From NCBI GenBank assembly GCA_014859275.1, contig JACUUO010000011.1, positions 1 through 37,285 on the forward strand: a stretch of 37,285 nucleotides of DNA, in the 5' to 3' direction. Positions 27,322-34,437 of the stretch are shown one piece after another (position 1 is the stretch's first letter; the number at the start of each line of letters is the position of its first letter). The stretch comes from Actinomycetota bacterium. GTDB lineage: Bacteria > Actinomycetota > Aquicultoria > Aquicultorales > Aquicultoraceae. Position numbers and translations under genes: made by a program. The notes under the pieces were generated by a model that saw only the letters and a program-made list of their open reading frames with translations, searched no databases and was not told the origin of the DNA.

Positions 27322-27798
27322 ATGGCGCTCGAATTTGGGGAGCTTGCTCCAGATTTCGTACTACCAGATCAAAATGGCAACGATTTTCTCTTCTCGGAGT
27401 TAAGGGGGAGAAGCGTACTGCTGGTCTTCTATGTTCATGATTTTTCCCCAGTCTGAACGGCGGAATTTAGGCGTATCAATGATTACATACCGGAGATACG
27501 CAAACTCGGTGCCCAGGTCGTGGGCATAAGTGCTGACAGCCACTGGTCACACAAGGCATTTGCTGATCGGGAGGGCTTTGATTTTCCCCTGCTATCGGAC
27601 TGGTTTGGGAATGTCGGCCGGCTTTTCGGTGTATGGAGCGAAGAGAAACAGCGGGAGATGCGTACAGCCTACGTCATCGATTCGGCCGGTGTTATAGCCT
27701 ACAAACGAAGCTATCCGGACGACCAGGTGCCGGATATCGAACAGGCGGTTGATGTTTTAAGAAAACTCCAGGAGCGGGAAGAAAAGCTGGCCGGTTAA
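27322..27798 (+). CDS. Selenocysteine-containing peroxiredoxin (PrxU-like), UGA at residue 45
   Basis: Read through one in-frame TGA at 27454-27456, the frame gives 158 residues of an AhpE/BCP-like peroxiredoxin: APDFVLPDQNG, then HDFSPV-U-TAEFRR, GAQVVGISAD, and the catalytic Arg in EMRTAYVID. The peroxiredoxin active site is P-x3-(T/S)-x2-Cys, and the TGA falls exactly on that Cys. The protein has no cysteine elsewhere, so without selenocysteine it would have no catalytic residue. Selenoprotein peroxiredoxins are a known kind. The ATG has GGAGG 9 nt upstream. A standard gene caller would report only 27520-27798, which has no ribosome site. A nonsense mutation or sequencing error is the alternative, but its exact placement argues against that. 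Confidence 0.9.
27471..27526 (+). promoter_or_regulatory. Two hairpins after the peroxiredoxin UGA (tentative SECIS region)
   Basis: First, GCGTATC (27471-27477) pairs with GATACGC (27495-27501) starting 15 nt after the UGA; its 17-nt loop lacks a G in the first two positions. Second, TGCCCA/TGGGCA (27510-27526) has the loop GGTCG, but 59 nt from the UGA, outside the usual 16-37 nt. Neither is a full match to the bacterial SECIS rules, so this is the weakest of the three. Confidence 0.35.
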
Positions 27799-27924
27799 CA
27801 AGAAAATATCACTGTACCGACCATACGATCCCAACATTTTTAAGCTACTTGAATAGTGTTACCGTTTGCGATACATTAATGGTTAAATGTAACTTTTCAC
27901 AATCTAAAGAAAGGAAGTTAGTCT

Positions 27925-28458
27925 GTGGACTTAAAGAGAATCCTTCCGATCGCTCTAATTGCTGTAGCCATACTTACCCTTATTGTCTATGCAGCTTATT
28001 TCGGGCGAACTGAGGCACCCGTAGGGGATCAGACGAGCACGCCAAGTAAATACACCCCTGGCCAGATGACCCCACAAGCCCCCGTAGCGTCAATACCGGA
28101 TAAACCAGTTAGCTCCAAGGAGCCCGCAACGCTCGTTCCAGAGGACACCGATCTGAAACAATACTGCGAGAAGTATTATGCAGCCTGGAAGAAAGACGAA
28201 TGGCAGACGGTATACGATATGCAGCCCCTCGCAAAAAAGCAGCAAGAGGATGTAAATGACTTCTCCGAGAGACTTAAATCCTATGGACTGGTCGGCTATA
28301 CAGTGGGCAAGCCTCAGATAAACGGCCATGTCGGAACCGTTATCGTTACGCTTGATATGGGCCAGAATGGCACGATGGCAACTCATTGGACATTTGTTAA
28401 AAACGATGAGGGCCGGTGGACGGCCCAGAATTCAGAGACCAGGATGAGCCCGCAATAG
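27925..28458 (+). CDS. Membrane-anchored protein with an NTF2-like extracytoplasmic domain
   Basis: 177 residues: a membrane anchor at residues 5-26, a Pro/Ser/Thr-rich linker (about 30-70), and a C-terminal domain of about 100 residues beginning DLKQYCEKYYAAWKKDEWQTVYDM, a pattern typical of NTF2-like folds that ends in THWTFVKNDEGRW. No lipobox cysteine is visible, so it is anchored by an uncleaved helix or has a cleaved signal. Function unknown. The start is GTG with AAGGAAG 7 nt upstream. A good terminator follows. Confidence 0.78.
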   Translation: MDLKRILPIALIAVAILTLIVYAAYFGRTEAPVGDQTSTPSKYTPGQMTPQAPVASIPDKPVSSKEPATLVPEDTDLKQYCEKYYAAWKKDEWQTVYDMQPLAKKQQEDVNDFSERLKSYGLVGYTVGKPQINGHVGTVIVTLDMGQNGTMATHWTFVKNDEGRWTAQNSETRMSPQ

Positions 28459-28485
28459 AGGTATCCGCTAGGGTAGTATAGTAAA

Positions 28486-28516
28486 AGCCGGGATCAATAT
28501 CCCGGCTCTTACTCTT
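28486..28516 (+). terminator. Rho-independent terminator after the anchored NTF2-like gene
   Basis: AGCCGGGAT and its exact complement form a 9-bp stem with a CAAT loop, followed by CTTACTCTT. It starts 27 nt after the stop at 28458. The T-tract is interrupted but the stem is strong. Confidence 0.78.
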
Positions 28517-28582
28517 CGTGCAGGCGATTACCAATAGTACAATTTTTCAACTTAAATCCATGGTTGCCGATAACTCAACGCA

Positions 28583-28903
28583 TTAAGCGGCCAGCTGCTG
28601 CCTTCTCTGAGCAAACGCCTGTGCAGCTTTCTCGTATGAATGGAGCGCATCCGACAATGGGTAGACCTCAAAGACCGAGTAGTTGCTTAACGGGTAATCC
28701 TGCAGCATATCATCGAGTTCTTCGTGCGAATCGGCATTGAAAATTATTACGCTCGCCATCTCCCCTGCTAGTGCATAGGCAGTTTCTATCTTGCCTTTAT
28801 CTGTCATCTCTTTAACCCAATCCCTGGCCCTTGTAAAAAGATCCTCTGCCGCAACTACCGTAACATCAATTGTGCCGCCCCGGTCGATAACTAAGAATTT
28901 CAT
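28583..28903 (-). CDS. Muconolactone-isomerase-like small protein
   Basis: 106 residues of a ferredoxin-like alpha/beta fold. It opens MKFLVIDRGG, has helix-rich centre LFTRARDWVKEMTDKGK, and ends with YPLSNYSVFEVYPLSDAL, which matches the LPLFPY..V.PL end pattern of the muconolactone delta-isomerase family. With no aromatic degradation genes around, the real role is unknown. I place the start at the ATG at 28903, preceded by a full-length GGAGGTGAT ribosome site; an upstream in-frame start at 28927 overlaps that site. Confidence 0.75.
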   Translation of the reverse strand: MKFLVIDRGGTIDVTVVAAEDLFTRARDWVKEMTDKGKIETAYALAGEMASVIIFNADSHEELDDMLQDYPLSNYSVFEVYPLSDALHSYEKAAQAFAQRRQQLAA

Positions 28904-29009
28904 GCTATCACCTCCATGCAGTTTCAATAGTAGATTTACCCAAATCTTCTCGCCGCTAGTGCTGCAAAATCTAACACTAAACCCTGCACGGGGTCACCTC
29001 GCACATCTA

Positions 29010-29027
29010 TATGAACCTACGTTCATA
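29010..29027. promoter_or_regulatory. Perfect inverted repeat TATGAAC-N4-GTTCATA (candidate operator)
   Basis: Two perfect 7-bp arms with a 4-bp spacer lie in the gap between the HD-GYP gene and the muconolactone-isomerase-like gene (both minus), beside an ATTATAATTG sequence that could be a -10 box. The GAAC-N4-GTTC core has the geometry of Gram-positive LexA boxes, but the flanking C/G of that consensus is T/A here. Confidence 0.4.
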
Positions 29028-29045
29028 CAATTATAATGAAGGTAT

Positions 29046-30935
29046 TTATGCCACTTCTATCTCTTTACATCTATGGTCGCCAATTTCACCTCTTTCAAAC
29101 ATCGATACGAAGACCTCAGCAACCGCAGGATCAAACTGACTACCTATACCCTTCTTTATCTCGGCAATTACCTTGTCATATGGCAAGCCATCCCTATAAG
29201 GCCTGTCTGAAATCATTGCCTGGAAAGCATCGGCCACGGCTAAAATACGGGCCTCAATAAGGATATCTTCGCCCTTAAGACCGTTGGGATACCCTGTCCC
29301 ATCATATCTCTCGTGGTGTTGAAGCACAGCCTCGGCAAGATCCTTAAGATCGCCAACCGGCTTTAATATTTGATAACCCTTAAACGGGTGAAGTTTGATC
29401 TCATCGTACTCTGTCCGTGTCAGGTTTGTTTGCTTATATAATATACTGCCAGATATTCCAATTTTACCTACATCATGGAGGAGGCCGGCCACATAAACCT
29501 GCTTCACCTTCTCCGCACTCAATCCCATGGCAGTGGCTATATCCTTTGCCAAAACTGCTACTTCCTCTGAGTGACCGCATGTATACCTATCTTTTGCCTC
29601 GACCGCCTTAACGAGCGATTCGATCGTCTCTAGATAGACATGTTCAAGCTTGTTAAATAATAAAGCATTCTCAATTGCAAGTGCTGCCCTGGAGCCGAGA
29701 GTCCCTATTAGATCAATCTCTTTTTCACTGAATGAATCATCGGTCCTCTTTCCTACTGCAATAGTGCAAGCCCTATCCTGTCTTAGTGTAACCGGAAGCA
29801 TTGCGACCGACTCGATTCCCATATCGCTAAAATCTAGCTTAGCGCTATTAAACTCGGCCCTTTTTAGAATCTTTATCTCCCCTTCATCTAATAGACCCTG
29901 AATTAATTCATAATCCCTATCGAGCCTCCCCCTATTTATAGCACTAATAGCACCACAACCGCTGGAGGTATACTCAGCAACCAATCGCTGGCCCCTATTT
30001 TCAAACAAAGCTATCGCACCCCAGTCCATTTCCAATGATGCGACTATTCGATCTGCGATCTCATTGAGAAGCTCTTCAATGCTTAACGTTGTTAATCCTG
30101 CCTCAGATATATCCTCAAGTGCGCTCAGCCTCATCCTCGCATCTCTCTCATCCTCATAGAGCTGTGCCTTAACAATTGCGGTCGTAATCTGGTTAGCCAT
30201 ATAACCGATCAGCGTCATATCGTTGGCATCAATGCTCTTAGCTTCGGTGCTTCCAACAGTTATAGCTCCAACAACTTCCTCTTCGTAGCGAAGAGGGGTT
30301 CCGACCACGGATTTAATTCCGAGCCTGACGACCAGCTCGGATTTCTGCGCCATCGGGTCCGACGTGATGTCTTCAAGGTAGACCGACCGGCCCTCCTTTA
30401 CTACGATGCCTCAGACCTCTTGACCGAGCTGCAGGGTTAATAATTTTTTGGCCAGATCTTCCGGGATATTGCCATATGCGGTTGCCAACTCCAGGATGCT
30501 CTTCTTTTTATTCAGGAGATATACGAAGCCGATATCAAAATTACTAATTCTTATAACCGATAGGAGGGCATTATGTAAGATCTGTGGAAGATGCATTGAT
30601 TGACCAACAGCCAGAGCTACACCATTTAAGGCCTCAAGTTCCTTCTCTCTTCTTCTGGCTTCCTCTCTTATCTCTCCATATATGGCCCTGTAAATAAGCA
30701 AAAACCAGAGAATGGCTATTGAAACCCTAAAATAGATCTCGGCTGTGATGAATATGTCGCTCCTGCTGTTATGGTAAAGCATGTTAGTTGATGCCAGAAA
30801 TATCAGGCAGATGCTGACAATAATTATCGCTTTTTTGGTGTAAGAGCCTGTTCTATCTTTGCCCTTGCTCCACACTAGAAATATCGAGGTGGCGCTGAGA
30901 ACAATCGCTCCTAGATTAGTAAGAAGAACTATCAT
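29046..30935 (-). CDS. Membrane GAF-GAF-HD-GYP protein with in-frame UGA in the first GAF domain (candidate selenoprotein)
   Basis: Read through one TGA at 30411-30413 (residue 175), the gene codes for 629 residues: three membrane helices (about 4-22, 34-54, 61-87), a coiled linker, GAF1 (about 105-255), GAF2 (about 275-430), and an HD-GYP domain with HD in LLHDVGKIGI and GYP in HHERYDGTGYPNGLKG. HD-GYP domains hydrolyse cyclic di-GMP. The TGA falls in the conserved GAF strand LGQEV-U-GIVVKEGRSVYLEDI, where homologues often have a small residue or Cys before the Gly. A hairpin with a GGUC loop lies 22 nt after the UGA. The downstream ATG at 30353 has no ribosome site. The start overlaps the stop of the small membrane gene (ATGA). 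A broken gene is the alternative. Confidence 0.78.
30373..30400 (-). promoter_or_regulatory. Candidate bacterial SECIS element in the GAF-HD-GYP gene
   Basis: Downstream of the UGA at 30411-30413, a 5-bp upper stem (GGGCC with GGUCU, two G-U pairs) carries the tetraloop GGUC (30388-30385). Below it an A-A mismatch separates a 4-bp AAGG/CCUU stem. The loop begins 22 nt after the UGA. GGUC is the apical loop of the E. coli fdhF SECIS that SelB binds, and the spacing lies within the accepted 16-37 nt. Confidence 0.7.
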
Positions 30936-31231
30936 TTAAGCTCTTCTGCCACCTTTCTATATCTATACGCAGCCATGGTTATCGGTAATGCAGAGAGTAG
31001 TAGCGTTATATGCTCAATAAACTCTAAAGGTACTGGATCAAGCGATTTCAGGGCGCTCGCAGCCGTTGAAATAAAAAAGAAGCTAAAACTGGCCGCGAAA
31101 TATCTGAAGTATGGGTTCTCTTTTAAATATCGCACACCAATTGCGGCCAACAAGGAAATTGCTATACAAAAAGTAGCAATCACTTCGTCATTAGGTGCTA
31201 GATCGAAAGAGTTTAATTGATTCAGTTCCAT
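30932..31231 (-). CDS. Small membrane protein coupled to the GAF-HD-GYP gene
   Basis: 99 residues with three hydrophobic helices (about 17-37, 45-63 and 70-88) and a short basic tail. Its TGA stop overlaps the ATG of the GAF-HD-GYP gene (ATGA), so the two are co-translated. The partner also begins with three helices, so together they could form one six-helix sensor unit. I chose the ATG at 31231 with GGTGG 5 nt upstream; the frame is open to a GTG at 31240. I do not recognise the family. Confidence 0.75.
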   Translation of the reverse strand: MELNQLNSFDLAPNDEVIATFCIAISLLAAIGVRYLKENPYFRYFAASFSFFFISTAASALKSLDPVPLEFIEHITLLLSALPITMAAYRYRKVAEELK

Positions 31232-31300
31232 AAGATCCACCCAAGTGCTATTAAGTATTAAGAATATCGGCTTAAGACAAGCATTTCTTTATATTAAACA

Positions 31301-31342
31301 GCTCTCAGCTATCAGCCATCAGCAACCAGCTTCTAGCAGGAA
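31301..31342. repeat. Degenerate 7-bp tandem repeat tract (GCNNYCA type)
   Basis: Six consecutive 7-mers in perfect register. The first four fit GCNNYCA (for example GCTATCA, GCCATCA); the last two are more decayed. This is the clearest of the tracts. Confidence 0.65.
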
Positions 31343-31488
31343 GTGTTAGTATAGGATCCACCTTATTAGTACACCGTAGCAGAGGTCCATCCCCCTCTCT
31401 GAACTGTCATCGAAGCAGTAGTGATGAAGCGATTTCAATCTCTCATCCTTTACCCTTACTGACCGAAGACTGGCAGACTGTGAGAGAT

Positions 31489-31511
31489 CGCCCGATGAAT
31501 CGGGCAACTAC
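31489..31511 (-). repeat. REP-like palindrome, family A, copy 3
   Basis: Same GTAG-headed unit as at 11101, identical over 23 nt. Flanking GTGAGAGAT on the left and CGT on the right are shared with copy 4, so the pair arose by a 43-bp tandem duplication. Confidence 0.72.
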
Positions 31512-31531
31512 GTGGTATGTGGGTGAGAGAT

Positions 31532-31553
31532 CGCCCGATGAATGGGCAACTAC
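31532..31553 (-). repeat. REP-like palindrome, family A, copy 4
   Basis: As copy 3, but one base of the stem is missing (ATGGGC instead of ATCGGGC), so the hairpin is imperfect. Confidence 0.7.
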
Positions 31554-31578
31554 GTATATCAGAGATCTTACTACAGCA

Positions 31579-33132
31579 TCATAGCTCCTGGCGCTTTTTC
31601 GCATCGATAATATAATCCGCCGTACGAGATGCTAGCGCCTCAACGGTAAGCGTCGGATTCACCCCAGCGCCGGTAACGAAAACACTACCATCGCATATAA
31701 ACAGATTCGGTATGTCATGCGAGCGGCACCATTTGTTAACTACCGATGTTCGAGGATCATTACCCATCCTGCAAGTGCCGAGAAGGTGCGCCGTTCCGGG
31801 ATAGTGGAACATCTCGGTTGCACCAGCCGCCTCATGGATCTCCCTGCACTTTTGCACACCGTGCTCGATAAGCTTTTTATCGTTATCAAGGCAAGAGTAG
31901 GTGACCCTTGCCCTCGGAATTCCATACTGATCTAGCTCATTCGAGAGGGTAACCGTATTATTTTCACTCGGCAGGCACTCACCGACAATGCCAAAGCTCA
32001 CATAGCGATTATAATCGCGCATATCGTCAGTCAGCCGCTGCCCCCAGACCCCCTTACCCTTAATCAAAGCGGCTGAGAACTCAATCGGATGGAGGGTTTC
32101 CGTCTCGATAGTGTAGCCCCTTACGAAATTATCCCCTGGCTTCCTGGTGTACCACTCCTGTGTTAAGGTTAGACCCTGCGGGCCACGATACTGCCTGATC
32201 ATCTTCTCGTATTTACCGATAATAAAATCGGCGGAGTGAACCATCAAGTACTTGCCCACCACCCCGGATGAATTGGCGATACCTTCGGGAAACAGGGCGG
32301 GCCTTGAATTAAGAAGGAGACGCGGTGTTTCTATTGCATAACCGGAGATAATGAAGGTATTACCTTCCTGCTCTGTCTCCCTCCCGTTATTTAAAAGCGT
32401 TACACTTTTAACCAGCCCTTGCTTATTTAAATTTATCCCCGTTACCATGGAATTAGGAATTATTTTTGCGCCGTGCCTTATCGCGTCCGGAACGTAAGTG
32501 ACGAGGGTGCTCGATTTCGATTTCGGCATACAGCCGAACTTGCAAAAACCGCGGTAGGTTCAGGCAGGCCTGTCTCTGGTCGGGCTGGATATTATAAACA
32601 TTGGGCCAGCCGTTGAGCGGGCGCCAAGCCTTTCACAGCCAAGCTGGAATGTCTCATGCATACAGGCTCTAAAATGGCTCCGTTTTGGATACGGGCCGTG
32701 ATAGGACCCCCACGGGAAGAACATGGGGCCTGATACTTGATTAAACCGCTCGACCTCAGCATAGTACGGTTCAATATCCCAGTAGCTTATAGGCCAGTCC
32801 TCACCGACATCATCGACAGTTTTAGTGCGAAAATCATCCTCATGAAATCTTAGCGCATACCCTACGAAATGAACCGTGCCGCCGCCAACGCCGCGGCCCG
32901 AATTCGGCCTTCCCAGCTCAATCGGGTCCCGGCCAGCGCTTATCCTTTCATCAAGCCAGAAAAGTTCGCCGAACATCGATAGCTCATCGCTTGCAAAATC
33001 CTTGGAGGAGTCCCTATGCGGGCCGGCATCAAAACCGATAACGGACATCCCTGCGCGGGCAAGCTTGGCTGCAAGGACAGCCCCCGCACCCCCAACGCCG
33101 ACTATAACGATATCGGGTTTATTCGCGGACAT
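31579..33132 (-). CDS. GMC-family FAD oxidoreductase (gluconate dehydrogenase-like large subunit) with in-frame UGA, candidate selenoprotein
   Basis: Read through one TGA at 32560-32562 (residue 191), the gene gives 517 residues. The FAD-binding GVGGAGAVLAAKLARAG lies at the N-terminus, GRGVGGGTVHFVGYALR near 90, and the C-terminal GMC signature is intact (HYPGTAHLLGTCRMG, DGSVFVTGAGVNPTLTVEALASR). The TGA lies in RDRPA-U-TYRGFCKFGCMPKSKSSTL; related GMC dehydrogenases carry a Cys-rich segment here (ACTYxGFCxxGC-like), and the UGA takes the first Cys position. A well-formed SECIS-like hairpin follows 27 nt later. The downstream ATG at 32529 has no ribosome site. The start overlaps the end of the gluconate dehydrogenase subunit 3-like gene by 14 nt, fitting a two-subunit enzyme. 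Substrate unknown: gluconate, other sugar acids or alcohols are possible. Confidence 0.87.
32522..32538 (-). promoter_or_regulatory. Candidate bacterial SECIS element in the GMC oxidoreductase gene
   Basis: TTCGGC (32538-32533) and GCCGAA (32527-32522) form a perfect 6-bp stem with a 5-nt loop TGTAT. The loop starts 27 nt after the UGA and has G in its second position. All three points satisfy the bacterial SECIS consensus as I know it (loop 3-14 nt, G in the first two positions, 16-37 nt from UGA). Confidence 0.68.
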
Positions 33133-33712
33133 GGCCGACCACCCCGGGCTCCTCGGGGTCCTTACGACCGCAGCCTATTCTGACGTAGACTTCTGGATAT
33201 TTTGGGCCACCCCAGCCGATCTCGTTCCATGCATATGGATGGGAATAGTAGAAGGAGGCGGCCACTCTGATAATCTCCTGAAAAGCCCTTTGAGCAGGGA
33301 TTACTTTCCAGGTCGTCGAATTGGAGTCGCCCTTTGATAGCGCACCTAAAACCTCATCCTGTGCCGAAGTATCGATCTTGATAAAGCGCTCACCATAGCT
33401 TGATTGCGCTTCTTCATCCAACGCCCTTATAAACATCCTCCATAATTCCTGCATCTGCGGCATATCCTCGTATCTTGTACCATCGGTAATATTCTTTGCA
33501 AGCTTTTCGTCTACAAAGGGAACCACAGGGATTCTATCATCACTATCCTGGGGCAAGATTCTGGAGATTGCAACCTCGAGGGTCTCCGCCTCCTCACTGC
33601 TGAAGAACTTAATCTGCGGCACCGAAGTCATTCTGCGCTCGATGATCTGCCGGGTATGCGGATCCCAATATCCTTTACGATCCAATACATTGTAATCCGG
33701 ATATTCCTGCAT
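33119..33712 (-). CDS. Gluconate 2-dehydrogenase subunit 3-family protein
   Basis: 197 residues matching the gamma-subunit (subunit 3) family that pairs with GMC-type dehydrogenases: FFSSEEAETLEVAISRILPQD, a helical middle, and the Tyr/Trp-rich end YYSHPYAWNEIGWGGPKYPEVY. No signal peptide or Tat motif is apparent, unlike many homologues. I place the start at the ATG at 33712 with GGAGG 5 nt upstream; it overlaps the stop of the membrane protein gene (TGATG). The end overlaps the GMC gene by 14 nt. The three genes form one tightly coupled operon. Confidence 0.88.
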   Translation of the reverse strand: MQEYPDYNVLDRKGYWDPHTRQIIERRMTSVPQIKFFSSEEAETLEVAISRILPQDSDDRIPVVPFVDEKLAKNITDGTRYEDMPQMQELWRMFIRALDEEAQSSYGERFIKIDTSAQDEVLGALSKGDSNSTTWKVIPAQRAFQEIIRVAASFYYSHPYAWNEIGWGGPKYPEVYVRIGCGRKDPEEPGVVGHVRE

Positions 33713-34200
33713 CAAAACCTCCGGAAATAGACGGCAATGATTCCTACCAGACTGATCAAGGACAGGCTTAAAGGAAACATCGGTGGCGGCCCAACCATAA
33801 TGTTATCGAGGTTCCAGCCACCAACCTGACGCACAATCCCCTGGATATGAAAGAATAGGCCGGAAAGGCCCATCAATAGGGTGATTATCAGCAATACGCC
33901 ATAGATGTCCAAGGCCAGATTCTGAAAAACTAGAGCGGTAATTCCAGTAATGATAACAACCGGAAGATAAAGAATCGGTCCCCACATCCATATACGGTGG
34001 AACGCCCCACGATAATGAAGAATGATTATCTGTACCCATAATATGGCAAACAGCGCAGTAATAAGTACGATCACCCAAGCTGTCAACGGCAACCCAAATA
34101 GGATCAAATCATTACACCCCCAGTGCAGATTGCAGAAGGGCCTAACTGATAGGTTATATTTATCCCAATAAAGGCGGTTTGTATCATAAGGCCAGTGCAA
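33712..34200 (-). CDS. Integral membrane protein of the GMC dehydrogenase operon
   Basis: Up to 162 residues with about four hydrophobic segments (roughly 32-60, 74-94, 98-118 and 140-158). The family is not recognised. The start is unclear: the longest frame begins at a TTG at 34200 without a ribosome site; an in-frame TTG at 34107, just before the first helix, has GGGGGTG upstream. The N-terminal 30 residues of the longer form contain a CNLHWGC segment. Coupling by TGATG to the subunit 3-like gene suggests it is the membrane anchor or quinone-side partner of the dehydrogenase; this is inferred from position only. Confidence 0.72.
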   Translation of the reverse strand: MHWPYDTNRLYWDKYNLSVRPFCNLHWGCNDLILFGLPLTAWVIVLITALFAILWVQIIILHYRGAFHRIWMWGPILYLPVVIITGITALVFQNLALDIYGVLLIITLLMGLSGLFFHIQGIVRQVGGWNLDNIMVGPPPMFPLSLSLISLVGIIAVYFRRF

Positions 34201-34437
34201 TTATTGAAGTGAATCGATCGGCAGAACCCAGAATTAGGATCAGAATCCAGAATAGAAGAGGGGCTTCCTCTAGTCATTTATTACCGATCTCCTAAGTACA
34301 TCACTTTCCACAGAATCACCGCTATGATAATTTTGAGAGTCTTCACTTCCGCTTACGCTACATTCGAAATGACATCTTAGTATAATGGTGAATATATAGT
34401 GAAAAGAAGATAGCCTCTACTGCAAGCTATCAGATAA
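34201..34437. other. 237-bp gap with repeat remnants
   Basis: Near 34222-34254 there are four CAGAAYC-like 7-mers (CAGAACC, CAGAATT, CAGAATC, CAGAATA), two of them separated by 5 bp. These are the complement of the ATTCTGG tract at 15257. A CTTCACTTCCGCTTACGCTA stretch followed by ATTCGAAATGACA (about 34340-34373) resembles common dispersed intergenic repeats. No gene is visible. Confidence 0.45.

Larger units (their letters stand above)
31232..31578. other. 347-bp repeat-rich gap
   Basis: This gap holds a 7-bp tandem tract (31301-31342) and two REP-like units 43 bp apart (31489-31511, 31532-31553). No gene or clear terminator is visible. Confidence 0.65.

Noticed and set aside
27322-33132. 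Genome-wide reassignment of UGA to a sense codon
   Set aside because: UGA terminates at least three intact genes here at their natural ends, including ATGA and TGATG overlaps, and no other gene has in-frame UGA.
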